This document shows positions 1 through 8,248 of a stretch of 64,000 bases of DNA, one piece after another. A program made the translations under genes and the position numbers. Origin of the DNA: DATHAP01 sp963762865 (GTDB taxonomy: Bacteria > Actinomycetota > Actinomycetes > JACCUZ01); assembly GCA_963762865.1 (NCBI GenBank), contig CAVXNC010000017.1:1-64000 (forward strand), given 5' to 3'. Within the stretch, counting starts at the first letter, position 1. Each line of letters starts with the position of its first letter. Under the pieces are notes generated by a model. It did not search any database and was not told the origin of the DNA. It saw only the letters and a list, made by a program, of their open reading frames with translations.

Positions 1-70
1 GAGCTCGCAAGTGGCGACGGTCAGCACGCTGTAGAGCAGCGGCGCCCGCCGTGCCAAGAGCCGTGGGCGG

Positions 71-2509
71 TCACTGTTCCCTCGTCAGCGAACGCGGCTC
101 CCGGCCGCTCAGCAGCCAGCTGGCGGCCGCGGCGACCAGCGGCACCCCTACGAGGATGACCGCGAGCTCGCTGACCGGTACCCGCTTGAGCAGGCCGATG
201 TCCTCGTCCAGGATCGCGGCTGCAGCCAGGTACGCGACGGCGACGCCGAGGATCGCGCCGAGCACGGCGAGCCCGAGGGCCGTGGTGGCCGCGAGGGTGC
301 GGCGGATACGGCGGGTGGCCCCGGTTGCGGTGAGGATGCGCAGGTCGCGTGCTGCCTCGCCGCGGATGAGACCGACGGTCATGGCGAGCACCCCGAGCGC
401 CAGCACTCCTCCGGCCGCCGTCGCCACCCCGCGGATCTGGGCCTGCGGGGGGCCGGTGTCGCGCGACTCGACGATCAGACTGTTGTCTAGGGCCAGGTCG
501 CGGGCGGCGGCGAGCTGCGCTGTGGTCAGCGGTCGGTCCGTGTCGATCAGCCAGCCGACCCGCACGGCCGTCAAGCCGTGGCGCCGGAGAGCCTCCGCGG
601 TGAGGAGCCCATCGGGCAGCGACTCGTAGGCGGGACGGCGGAGCGCCGCCGTTGCCGCCCGGGTCTCGTCTCTGCGCCACAAAAATGACAGGTCGTCGGC
701 GCGGTGCGGGGTGAGCACCTCGGTGCCCGGGCCTATCGCGGCGGGACCGAGGCCGTAGTAGCTCAGGAGCTCGGGGGTGGCGACATAGAGGTTCGCGGAC
801 ACGTCGCGCGGCAGGGCTTGGTCCGGATTACCGGACGGGTTCAGTGATGTCAGGATCGCGGGCACCCGTCCGGGCGGGCCGCCATCTGAGTCCTGTATGA
901 CCGCCTCGTCCGCGCGTACCGCCGCATCCAGGGGGACCAGCGTCGGGTCGCCCAGCGTGGCAGCGAACCGGCCGACCGATGCGTCGATGGCCGCGATCTG
1001 GGCCGGTGTCCGGTCCGGGACGAGAGCCCCGACCTGTCCGTAGGCGCGGTCGGTCACGGTGATGAGCAGCTGCCGGTCCGACAGGTTGCCTTCGGCAGCG
1101 GTCGGTGCGTCGGCGGCCACGGCGATGACGACGACGGCGGCGACCGTGAGACCGAGGCTGATCGCGGCCAGCGCCGCGCCTGAGCGGGCTTGATGGCGGG
1201 CCAGGTCACGCAGGGCGAGACGGGCGGCAACCGGCAGCCCGGCACCGGCCCGGGCCAGCCCGCGGATCGCCAGCGGGGCCAGCAGCGGCAGCCCGGCGAG
1301 GGTGGCGGCGCTACCGGCCACGGCGAGTGCCGCGTTGTCCGAACCCAACCGCAAGCAGACCACCCCGGCGGCCATCAGGAGCAGGCCAAGGACGGCCCAG
1401 CGGCGGGCCGGCCGCGGGCGCGGCGGGCGGCGGGAGAGCGCCTGGGTGATCGGGATGCGGGCAGCCGCCCGCGCGGGCCACCAAGCGGCCGCGGTGGCGG
1501 TGGCCAAGGCCAGCAGCAGGCACGCGCCGATCAGCCACCAAGGCAGGCTGAGCGCTTCGATGCGGTGCCCGACGGCCGGTTCCAGCCGAGGGATCGCCAC
1601 TATCCACAGCGCCGCAGCGACCAACGTGCCGCACACGGCAGCGGCGGTGCCGGCCAGGGCGCCGGCGGCAAGCATGACCAGACGGACGTGCCGCTCCGTT
1701 GCCCCCGTTGCGGCGAGCATGCCGAACTGTCGCATCCGGCGCTGCGCCATCGTGATGAACGCGGATGCGCCGACCAAGCAAACCAGGAACATCGCCAGGA
1801 CTACCAGAGCGAACGCGTACGTCGCGGCGGCGGTCCGTGCGTCGCCTTCGCGGGTCGTGGTTGCCGCGCCGGTCGTCCTCTGATCCACGATGATTCGAGA
1901 CGGTGGCCCCAGGGCCAGGATCGTCACCGACTCCGGTGGGTCGGCCCCGGCGGGGGACACCAGAACGAACTCCTCGTTCAGATCGTGCGGGTTCTCGACC
2001 ACACCGACCACCGACCACGTCCGGTCGGCCAGTGTCAGTTGCCCGCCGACCTGCAGCCGCATCAGGGCGGCCACCTCGTCGGTCACCGCGGCTTCCCCGG
2101 CCGCGGCCGGATACCGGCCCGATTCCAGCCGCAGCATCGTGGCGCCGTACGGACCGTGCGGGTCCTGGGCCCGCACCTCGACCGGCCGGGTCAGGCCCGG
2201 AATGGTCGCGCTGCGGTGCCCGATCACGTCCACCGTGCCCAGCTGGGTCTGGGCGGAGGCGACCTGGGAGTTCAGTGCATTGGGATCCGCTCCGCCGTAG
2301 CGGATCAGCATGTCGGCCGTGCCGTACCTGCCATCGAGCGAGCCGGGGGTGTTGTACACGACCGAGACTCCCAGCAGCGCACCTGAGACGGTCAACGTGA
2401 GCAGAGCGATCACCAGCACCTGCTGGCGCCACTCGCGGCGGTACACCCGCCAGCCCCATCGAAGAACCGCCCGTCGTGCGGGCTGGCCCCCGTTGCGTGG
2501 CCGGCTCAC
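71..2509 (-). CDS. FtsX-type ABC transporter permease
   Basis: Predicted inner-membrane permease of the FtsX/MacB family, 812 residues, which would work with the ATPase encoded directly upstream to move a lipophilic compound or peptide. A transmembrane segment lies near residues 30-52. A group of membrane helices around 225-470 and a last group near 690-800 flank exterior loops, as in large two-block FtsX permeases. The GTG start overlaps the stop of the ATPase gene by four bases, so translation is probably coupled. The substrate cannot be told; a PadR gene at the head of the operon is common for drug- or antibiotic-peptide exporters. The 70 bases after the stop could hold the start of another minus-strand gene leaving the window, but too little is present to say. 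Confidence 0.88.
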   Translation of the reverse strand: MSRPRNGGQPARRAVLRWGWRVYRREWRQQVLVIALLTLTVSGALLGVSVVYNTPGSLDGRYGTADMLIRYGGADPNALNSQVASAQTQLGTVDVIGHRSATIPGLTRPVEVRAQDPHGPYGATMLRLESGRYPAAAGEAAVTDEVAALMRLQVGGQLTLADRTWSVVGVVENPHDLNEEFVLVSPAGADPPESVTILALGPPSRIIVDQRTTGAATTTREGDARTAAATYAFALVVLAMFLVCLVGASAFITMAQRRMRQFGMLAATGATERHVRLVMLAAGALAGTAAAVCGTLVAAALWIVAIPRLEPAVGHRIEALSLPWWLIGACLLLALATATAAAWWPARAAARIPITQALSRRPPRPRPARRWAVLGLLLMAAGVVCLRLGSDNAALAVAGSAATLAGLPLLAPLAIRGLARAGAGLPVAARLALRDLARHQARSGAALAAISLGLTVAAVVVIAVAADAPTAAEGNLSDRQLLITVTDRAYGQVGALVPDRTPAQIAAIDASVGRFAATLGDPTLVPLDAAVRADEAVIQDSDGGPPGRVPAILTSLNPSGNPDQALPRDVSANLYVATPELLSYYGLGPAAIGPGTEVLTPHRADDLSFLWRRDETRAATAALRRPAYESLPDGLLTAEALRRHGLTAVRVGWLIDTDRPLTTAQLAAARDLALDNSLIVESRDTGPPQAQIRGVATAAGGVLALGVLAMTVGLIRGEAARDLRILTATGATRRIRRTLAATTALGLAVLGAILGVAVAYLAAAAILDEDIGLLKRVPVSELAVILVGVPLVAAAASWLLSGREPRSLTREQ

Positions 2510-3231
2510 GGCTCCGCACGCGCGGCGAGCAGCGTCTCGGGGCCGGGGGGCGGGGTGGTCTGGTCGACCACCCGGCCATCGCGCAGGAACACCACACGGT
2601 CGGCCCAGGACGCCAGCTGGGCGTCGTGGGTGACCACGACACCGGCCACGCCGTCGTGGCAGGCGGTGCGCAGCAGCCGCATCACCGCTTCGCCGCTGAC
2701 AGAGTCCAGCGCGCCGGTCGGCTCGTCGGCCAGCAGCAACCGGCGCTCACCGATCACCGCGCGGGCGATCGCGACCCGCTGGCTCTCCCCGCCGGACAGC
2801 TCGTCCGGGAATCGGGTGGCCCGCTCGGCCAGGCCCAGCCGGTGCAGCATCTCTACCGCTGCAGCTCGGGCCGCTTTGACCCGTACCCCATCCAGTTCCA
2901 GTGGCAGCGCGACGTTTTCCGCCGCGGTCAGACCGGGCAGCAGGTTGAAGTCCTGGAAGACGTAACCGATCGCGCGGCGCCGCAGCCGAGCGAGCTCGTT
3001 GCGGGACAGCCCGGCCAGCTCGCGTTCATTGATGACCACCTGGCCGCTGGTCGGCTCCTCCAGGGTGCCGGCGATAGTGAGCAGCGTGCTCTTGCCGGAC
3101 CCGCTCGGGCCCATCACGGCTATCAGCTCGCCGGCCTGGACCGACAGGTCGACCTCGCGCAGCGCGTGCACCTCGGCCGGGCCCGATCCGTACACCTTGG
3201 ACACCTGGCGCAGCTCGACGGCGGGGCTCAT
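2506..3231 (-). CDS. ABC transporter ATPase, MacB/LolD class
   Basis: ATP-binding subunit, 241 residues, expected to energise the FtsX-type permease that follows it. Walker A reads GPSGSGKST near residues 41-49, the Q-loop is in VFQDFNLLPG near 91-100, the signature is LSGGESQRVAIARA, and Walker B runs into LLLADEPTGALD with the H-loop in VVVTHD. The FQDFNLLPGLTAAENV stretch is typical of the LolD/MacB class of ABC proteins, which drive mechanotransmission rather than substrate channels. It overlaps its neighbours on both sides by four bases, giving a compact PadR-ATPase-permease operon. Confidence 0.94.
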   Translation of the reverse strand: MSPAVELRQVSKVYGSGPAEVHALREVDLSVQAGELIAVMGPSGSGKSTLLTIAGTLEEPTSGQVVINERELAGLSRNELARLRRRAIGYVFQDFNLLPGLTAAENVALPLELDGVRVKAARAAAVEMLHRLGLAERATRFPDELSGGESQRVAIARAVIGERRLLLADEPTGALDSVSGEAVMRLLRTACHDGVAGVVVTHDAQLASWADRVVFLRDGRVVDQTTPPPGPETLLAARAEP

Positions 3232-3803
3232 CGCCGGGTCCCCATCCGCGCCCGGCCAAGACGCGGCACCGGGGCGGGCGTTCGGCGAGCCGGGGCCGGG
3301 TACTGCTTCAATCGGGCGTCGGCGGCATCGATCCAGCGGACGACTGCCTCTATCCGGAACAGCTCGGCGTCGACGATGAGCCCCAGCTCGACGTCGTCCT
3401 CGGCCATGTCGCTCTTGACGTGGGTGTACTGCTGCATCGCCTCCACCAGGTGTCGGCGGTGGACCTGCAGCACCTCAGAGACGTCCACGCCCGGCACGCT
3501 GGTCGCCACCAGCACCTTGATGACCAGCTCGTCGCGCGGCGGCGGCATCACCTCCGCCGGGGTACGCAGCCACGCCGCCAGCTCGTCGGCTCCAGACGAC
3601 GTGATGGTGAAGACGTTCTGCGGGCCACCGGAGCCCTCAGACTCGACGAGCCCGTCACGCTCCAGCCGCTGCAGGGTGGTGTACACCTGCCCGACGTTGA
3701 GCGGCCACACCTCCCCGGTCCGGGACTCGAACTCCTGCCGAAGCTGCAGGCCGTACTTCGGACCCTCGCTGAGCATGGCCAACAGCGCATGACGAACACT
3801 CAT
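3228..3803 (-). CDS. PadR family transcriptional regulator
   Basis: Winged-helix repressor of the PadR family, 191 residues, first gene of the ABC exporter operon. The N-terminus (HALLAMLSEGPKYGLQLRQ) and the wing region (LNVGQVYTTLQRLERDGLVE) are characteristic of PadR. The C-terminal half is a helical dimerisation domain of the longer PadR class. I chose the ATG at 3803, not an upstream in-frame ATG, because the PadR domain begins there and a good promoter ends seven bases before it. The gene is probably autoregulated through the palindrome that covers its promoter, and it would release the exporter when a ligand binds. Confidence 0.92.
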   Translation of the reverse strand: MSVRHALLAMLSEGPKYGLQLRQEFESRTGEVWPLNVGQVYTTLQRLERDGLVESEGSGGPQNVFTITSSGADELAAWLRTPAEVMPPPRDELVIKVLVATSVPGVDVSEVLQVHRRHLVEAMQQYTHVKSDMAEDDVELGLIVDAELFRIEAVVRWIDAADARLKQYPAPARRTPAPVPRLGRARMGTRR

Positions 3804-3838
3804 ACCCAGTAAAATACTGGGTATATACTCGATGTCAA
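3802..3838 (-). promoter_or_regulatory. PadR autoregulatory operator within a leaderless promoter
   Basis: On the minus strand TTGACA (3838-3833) and TATTTT (3816-3811) are separated by 16 bases, and the ATG at 3803 follows after only seven bases, so the transcript is expected to begin at or next to the start codon. A perfect inverted repeat with 10-base arms and a 3-base centre (ATACCCAGTA / TACTGGGTAT, 3802-3824) covers the -10 box and the start point. A bound dimer would block both. Confidence 0.75.
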
Positions 3839-3982
3839 CGACGCCGCGATCTGGCCTTGAGCAGCAGACGGCGCGAGCTGCGATGGACGACGCGCAGCGG
3901 CGAAACACCGGAAGAACACCAAACCGGACCCCTTTGCGCCTCCGAACCCTCTGCGTCATCAGCAACGCACTGGAGGTGGGAC

Positions 3983-4681
3983 ATGGTCAGCAAGCGCACC
4001 CGGACCGTCGGCTCGTTCGTGGCATCGGCGACGCTCGCCGCCGGGATCGTCGGGGCGACGTCGTTGCCCGGACGCAACTCGGTCGATGCCGGGGACCTCA
4101 GGTCAAGGTCGGTCGGCGCGTCCGAGATCCAGACCAACGGCGTGGGCAAGCCCGAGCTGCGCGGCGGTTCGGTGGGCCGCAGCGAGCTTCGGACCGGCTC
4201 GGTGCACGGCGAGGAAGTCGACGAGGCGACACTCGGCAAGGTGCCGAGCGCGGCCACCGCCGACAAGGCCGCGGACGCGGGCACCGTCGGAGGCAAGGCC
4301 GCAGCACAGCTGGGCACCCGCTGGGCCCTGGTCGCGGAGAACGGAACGATCGAGCGGCAGAGCGGCGGCTTCACCATCGTCAACTGCTACAACGCCAACG
4401 CCAACTGCTACCTCGACGCCGGCGAGGACGTCACGAACAACGGCCTGCACGCGCAGATCGTGGTGGCGAACACCGACGGCAGCTCCATCCTCTCGGCCGA
4501 GACCGGGACGGCACCGTGCGGTGCGGCCTTCGTCGCGTGCGCCCCGCCCGGCACCGAGCGAGCGGAGGTCATGGTCGTCGCCCCGCGCGCGTCCGACGGC
4601 ACCGTCCCCGGTGGGGTCACGCCCCCGAGCCCCGCGAGCGCGGCCCGGTTCTACGTGTTCGTCACCGGTTCCGAGGGCTGA
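3983..4681 (+). CDS. secreted protein with short GSVG-type repeats
   Basis: Protein of 232 residues of unknown function. The N-terminus carries a possible signal peptide or membrane anchor (residues about 8-25). It is followed by tandem degenerate units built on the pattern SVGxSELxxG (near 40-80), then a C-terminal beta-rich domain with paired cysteines (NCYNANANCY and PCGAAFVACAP). The ATG at 3983 has a strong ribosome site, GGAGGTGGG, just upstream; an ATG 126 bases earlier lacks one. Repeats of this type occur in surface or secreted actinobacterial proteins of unknown role. It stands alone between two ABC systems. Confidence 0.7.
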   Translation: MVSKRTRTVGSFVASATLAAGIVGATSLPGRNSVDAGDLRSRSVGASEIQTNGVGKPELRGGSVGRSELRTGSVHGEEVDEATLGKVPSAATADKAADAGTVGGKAAAQLGTRWALVAENGTIERQSGGFTIVNCYNANANCYLDAGEDVTNNGLHAQIVVANTDGSSILSAETGTAPCGAAFVACAPPGTERAEVMVVAPRASDGTVPGGVTPPSPASAARFYVFVTGSEG

Positions 4682-4852
4682 CCACACCCTCGACGAGCGC
4701 TGCAGACACGCCGGAGCGGGGCCTGTTCCGTCGGCGCGTCTGCAGCACTCGCGGCGGTCAGGGGCTTGGGCTTCACATCAGATGCTCTCCACCCGTGCCC
4801 GACCGATCGATGAGTTCTTGTTCTGGCCGTGGTCTGTAGGTCGACTGAGCAT

Positions 4853-4877
4853 TTGACTTGACTTGAAGTCGACTTCA
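4853..4877. promoter_or_regulatory. palindrome and TTGACT repeats upstream of drrAB-like operon
   Basis: A perfect 14-base palindrome TGAAGTCGACTTCA (4864-4877) lies 55 bases before the ABC ATPase start. It is preceded by overlapping repeats TTGACT, TTGACT and TTGAAG from 4853, which could supply a -35 box. A TetR- or MarR-type operator is likely, but no such regulator gene is adjacent in this window. Confidence 0.5.
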
Positions 4878-4932
4878 CATCCGATCCTGGTCGCCTGGGA
4901 CGACAGTCCTGACGACCGAACCAGGAGCTGCC

Positions 4933-5922
4933 ATGACCACCCCAACGCTCGCTATCGAGGCGAACGGCCTCGTGAAGTCCTTCGGCGACACCCTTGCCGT
5001 GGACGGCGTGGATCTCGCCGTGCGCACCGGGTCGGTGTACGGCGTGCTCGGGCCCAACGGTGCCGGCAAGACGACGACGATCCGCATGCTGGCGACGCTG
5101 ATCCACCCGGACGCGGGAGGCGCGCGCGTCATGGGTCACGACATCGTGCGCGAGTCCGACGCGGTCCGGGCGGCGGTCAGCCTCACCGGTCAGCTCGCGT
5201 CGGTGGACGAGGACCTGACCGGCCGCGAGAACCTGATCCTGCTCGGCCGGCTGCTGGGGCTCAAGCGGCCCGCGGCGAAGGACCGCGCGACCGAGCTGCT
5301 GGAGGCGTTCGGTATCGCCGACGCGGCAGGCCGTCTCGTCAAGAACTACTCGGGCGGCATGCGGCGCCGGCTCGACATCGCCGCGAGCCTGGTGGTCACG
5401 CCACAGCTGATGTTCCTCGACGAGCCGACGACCGGTCTCGACCCGCGCTCGCGCAACCAGGTGTGGGAGATCATCCGGGCCCTCGTCGCGGAGGGGACCA
5501 CGATCCTGCTCTGCACGCAGTACCTCGAGGAGGCCGACCAGCTCGCCGACGGGATCGCCGTCATCGACCACGGCCGGGTGATCGCCGAGGGGACTCCGGG
5601 CCAGCTGAAAGCGTCGGTCGGCACAGGAGCCCTGCACGTGCGGCTGCTCGACCCCGAGCAGCGGGCCCAGGCCAGCAGGCTGCTCGAGCGCGAGCTCGGT
5701 GCCGTCACCCTCGAGCCCGACCCCGCCGCACTCTCTGCGAACTGCGCCGACGCAGACCGGGCGGCACTCGCGGTCGCCGAGCTGGCCGGCTCGGGTGTGC
5801 GGATCGCCGACTTCTCGCTCAGCCAGCCGAGCCTGGACGAGGTCTTCCTGGCCCTGACCGGTCATCCGACGACCGAGGAGCCGCCGGAGCAGCGCAGCCA
5901 CGAGGAGGAGCACGCGTCATGA
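4933..5922 (+). CDS. DrrA-type ABC transporter ATPase
   Basis: ATPase subunit of an ABC-2 exporter, 329 residues, of the daunorubicin-resistance DrrA class. Walker A is GPNGAGKTTT near residues 39-48, the signature YSGGMRRRLDIAASL near 139-153 and Walker B MFLDEPTTGLDP near 160-171. The C-terminal extension of about 100 residues after the ATPase core is the usual DrrA length. ATG follows CAGGAG. The stop overlaps the permease start by four bases. Probable role is export of a hydrophobic drug or secondary metabolite; the substrate is unknown. Confidence 0.93.
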   Translation: MTTPTLAIEANGLVKSFGDTLAVDGVDLAVRTGSVYGVLGPNGAGKTTTIRMLATLIHPDAGGARVMGHDIVRESDAVRAAVSLTGQLASVDEDLTGRENLILLGRLLGLKRPAAKDRATELLEAFGIADAAGRLVKNYSGGMRRRLDIAASLVVTPQLMFLDEPTTGLDPRSRNQVWEIIRALVAEGTTILLCTQYLEEADQLADGIAVIDHGRVIAEGTPGQLKASVGTGALHVRLLDPEQRAQASRLLERELGAVTLEPDPAALSANCADADRAALAVAELAGSGVRIADFSLSQPSLDEVFLALTGHPTTEEPPEQRSHEEEHAS

Positions 5923-6767
5923 GCGCCGACCCGACCACCCAGCCCGGCGTGATGGCCGACGCCGACCAGGCCGCGATCCGCAACGCCATCGCCTCGACCA
6001 CGCGTCCGCCGCTGGCCAGCCCACTCTCGTCCGCCCTGACCTTCGGCTGGCGCGGCATGCTCAAGGTCAAGCACGTGCCCGAGCAGCTGCTCGACGTGAC
6101 GATCACGCCGGTGATGTTCCTGCTGATGTTCACCTTCCTCTTCGGCGGCGCCATCTCCGGGTCGACGGCGGAGTATCTCGACTACATCCTGCCGGGCGTC
6201 CTGGTGATGTCCGTGCTGTTCACGACGGTCTACTCGGGGGTCGCTCTCAACACCGACCTGACGAAGGGCGTCGTCGACCGCTTCCGCTCGCTGCCCATCT
6301 GGCGACCGTCACCTTTGGTCGGATCACTGCTCGGCGACAGCGTCCGCTACCTCGTCGCCGGCACGGTCATCACGGTGCTCGGCGTGATCCTCGGCTACCG
6401 TCCCGGCGCCGGCTTCCCCGGCGTTGTCGCGGCGCTCGCCCTGGTCGTGGTCTTCTCGTTCGCACTGTCGTGGGTGTTCACGACTCTGGGGCTACTGCTG
6501 CGCTCGCCCAACGCGGTGATGAACGCGGGCTTCATGGGGATCTTCCCGCTCACCTTCCTGTCCAACGTCTTCGTCGACCCGGAGACGCTGCCCGCGCCGC
6601 TCGAGGCGTTCGTCGAGGTCAACCCCATCTCGATCCTGGCGACCGCCACCCGCGGCCTGATGGAGGGCAACGCCGAGGCGAGAGACATCGGCATCGTGCT
6701 CGGCGTCGCCGTGCTGCTGACCCTCGTCTTCGCCCCGCTGACCAACCACCTCTACCGCCGCGGCTGA
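5919..6767 (+). CDS. DrrB-type ABC-2 transporter permease
   Basis: Membrane subunit of 282 residues with the ABC-2 fold: six predicted membrane helices starting near residue 65 (PVMFLLMFTFLFGGAIS) and the conserved stretch DLTKGVVDRFRSLPIWRPSPLVG, of the kind that contacts the ATPase. The sequence NVFVDPETLPAPLEAFVEVNPIS between the last helices is a hallmark of DrrB-like permeases. The ATG overlaps the ATPase stop and is preceded by GAGGAGGAG. It forms a two-gene exporter with the preceding ATPase. Confidence 0.93.
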   Translation: MSADPTTQPGVMADADQAAIRNAIASTTRPPLASPLSSALTFGWRGMLKVKHVPEQLLDVTITPVMFLLMFTFLFGGAISGSTAEYLDYILPGVLVMSVLFTTVYSGVALNTDLTKGVVDRFRSLPIWRPSPLVGSLLGDSVRYLVAGTVITVLGVILGYRPGAGFPGVVAALALVVVFSFALSWVFTTLGLLLRSPNAVMNAGFMGIFPLTFLSNVFVDPETLPAPLEAFVEVNPISILATATRGLMEGNAEARDIGIVLGVAVLLTLVFAPLTNHLYRRG

Positions 6768-6813
6768 GGCTGGGCAGCCGTCGAGCCCGGGACGCCTGCG
6801 GCGCTTCTTGCCC

Positions 6814-7077
6814 TCAGCGGCCGGACAGAGAGGTCAGCGCGCTGCCGGCGGAGTACGTGCCGGACACGCGGTACGTCTGCCCGCCGGAGGACCGGGTCAG
6901 GCCGAGCATCGCGTCCAGCGCGTGCCCGCTGCCGGGCTGAGCACGGCCGACCGAGGTCGAGGTCGGCTGCGTTCCGGAGGCGTTCGCGGTCCCGCCGGAC
7001 TGGGTCACGGCGACGGTCACCGCACCGGCCGCGATCGTCGCGAGCAGGGCACCGGCAGCGCGGGTACGAACAGACAT
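6814..7077 (-). CDS. small secreted protein, unknown function
   Basis: Protein of 87 residues with a clear signal peptide (MSVRTRAAGALLATIAAGAV and an Ala-rich end). The mature part of about 55 residues is rich in Gly, Ser and Thr, with no motif I recognise. The start at 7077 has AAGGAG seven bases upstream; longer in-frame extensions lack a ribosome site. It is convergent with the ABC permease gene. Confidence 0.6.
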   Translation of the reverse strand: MSVRTRAAGALLATIAAGAVTVAVTQSGGTANASGTQPTSTSVGRAQPGSGHALDAMLGLTRSSGGQTYRVSGTYSAGSALTSLSGR

Positions 7078-7418
7078 GGCGAGCTCCTTGGAGTCAGGTC
7101 CGGGAAGACCGAAGCCGCGGGCGCGGCCTCGACGTCCTCTTGTCGCAGCGATGTCCCGAATCGGTTCACCCACGCGCCGGTCCAGCCCGATCGGCGATCG
7201 CAGCCGCATCTGCCGCGGCTGGCGGAGGTGACAAGTCGTCGACCGTGTCGCCCTGACATCGACCGGCGGTCGGCGTCGACCCGTCCAGCAAGGCGGGGTC
7301 ACCAGGCCCACAAGGATGCGGCGCGATCCGGACAGACGTGAAGTACACCGTGCGGGGGGAGGCGCAGGCGGTGCCTTGGCGGCATGGTGAGGGCTCCGCC
7401 GTCCTCGGAGGTGGCCTC

Positions 7419-7706
7419 GTGATCCTGGTGCCTCGTCAGCTCGCGCGAGCCGGCATGACTGGAAACGTCCCGTACTACGGCGGCCGGTTCACCCCGGCCC
7501 AGGCGTATGCCGCGTCGCACCCTCGGCAGGCGGCAGGTCGTCCTCCTGCGCCACCACCGCCCCCGATGCCGCCCCCGACGCCGCCACCTCCGCCGCCCTC
7601 GCCCGAGCAGCAGGCGGCCCAACTGGCGGCCCTGCAACGGCTTCGCGACGACGGTGTGATCAGCGCGGCCGAGCACCATGGCCTGGCGAGCCGGGTGACC
7701 GGATGA
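7419..7706 (+). CDS. SHOCT-domain protein with proline-rich linker
   Basis: Protein of 95 residues. The N-terminus is short and basic, residues about 40-65 form a proline-rich linker, and the end (QLAALQRLRDDGVISAAEH) fits the short C-terminal SHOCT motif. I chose GTG 7419 because GGAGGTG lies six bases upstream; an earlier in-frame GTG at 7338 lacks a site. The stop overlaps the start of the next gene (ATGATG), so the two are probably coupled. SHOCT proteins are often oligomerisation adaptors, but the role here is unknown. Confidence 0.65.
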   Translation: MILVPRQLARAGMTGNVPYYGGRFTPAQAYAASHPRQAAGRPPAPPPPPMPPPTPPPPPPSPEQQAAQLAALQRLRDDGVISAAEHHGLASRVTG

Positions 7707-8233
7707 TGGGCCCGGTCCAGGTGCTGGTCGTCGGCTACGAGCAGCCGGCGTTCACCGGCGAGGTGCTCGCCGAGTTCGCCCGGCTGAGCGACGCAGGGCT
7801 CGTTCGGCTGGTCGACGTGCTCCTGGTCACTCGCGCCGCCGACGGGACCTTCGACACCGTGGAGGTCGCCGAGGATGCGGCGGAGGGGCTGCCCGACCTG
7901 CCGAATGGCAGAGGGGCGCTCGCCGCGACCCTGCTCGGCCACTCCGAGGCGTCGGGCGAGGACCCGAAGGTCGCGGGCAGCGACGATCTCGACGCAATGG
8001 ACGGGCCGGCCTGGTCGTTGGCGGACTCGGTTCCGGCAGGTACGACGGCCGCCGTGGCGCTCATCGAGCACCTGTGGGCCGCGCCCTTGCGCGAGGCAAT
8101 CCAGCGCACCGGCGGCGTGCCACTCGACGAGACCTGGCTGGCCGAGGCCGACCTGCGGCGGCTGGGAGACTCGTCCGCCCTGACCCCTGACCTGTCCGAG
8201 GCCCTCGAGTCGACCGGCCGCCGCAACAGCTAG
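7703..8233 (+). CDS. DUF6325-like conserved protein
   Basis: Soluble protein of 176 residues beginning GPVQVLVVGYEQPAFTGEVLAE, with a conserved VRLVDVLLVTRAADG strand. From memory this matches actinobacterial proteins called DUF6325/DUF1269-like, commonly paired with SHOCT proteins as here. Biochemical function is unknown. The start may be 7703 or 7706 (two consecutive ATG codons). Confidence 0.72.
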   Translation: MMGPVQVLVVGYEQPAFTGEVLAEFARLSDAGLVRLVDVLLVTRAADGTFDTVEVAEDAAEGLPDLPNGRGALAATLLGHSEASGEDPKVAGSDDLDAMDGPAWSLADSVPAGTTAAVALIEHLWAAPLREAIQRTGGVPLDETWLAEADLRRLGDSSALTPDLSEALESTGRRNS

Positions 8234-8248
8234 GTGCGGCGACGGCGG

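Noticed and set aside
1..70. Possible start of a minus-strand gene (frame LARRAPLLYSVLTVATCEL)
   Set aside because: Only about 19 codons from a TTG are inside the window and there is no ribosome site, so it cannot be supported.
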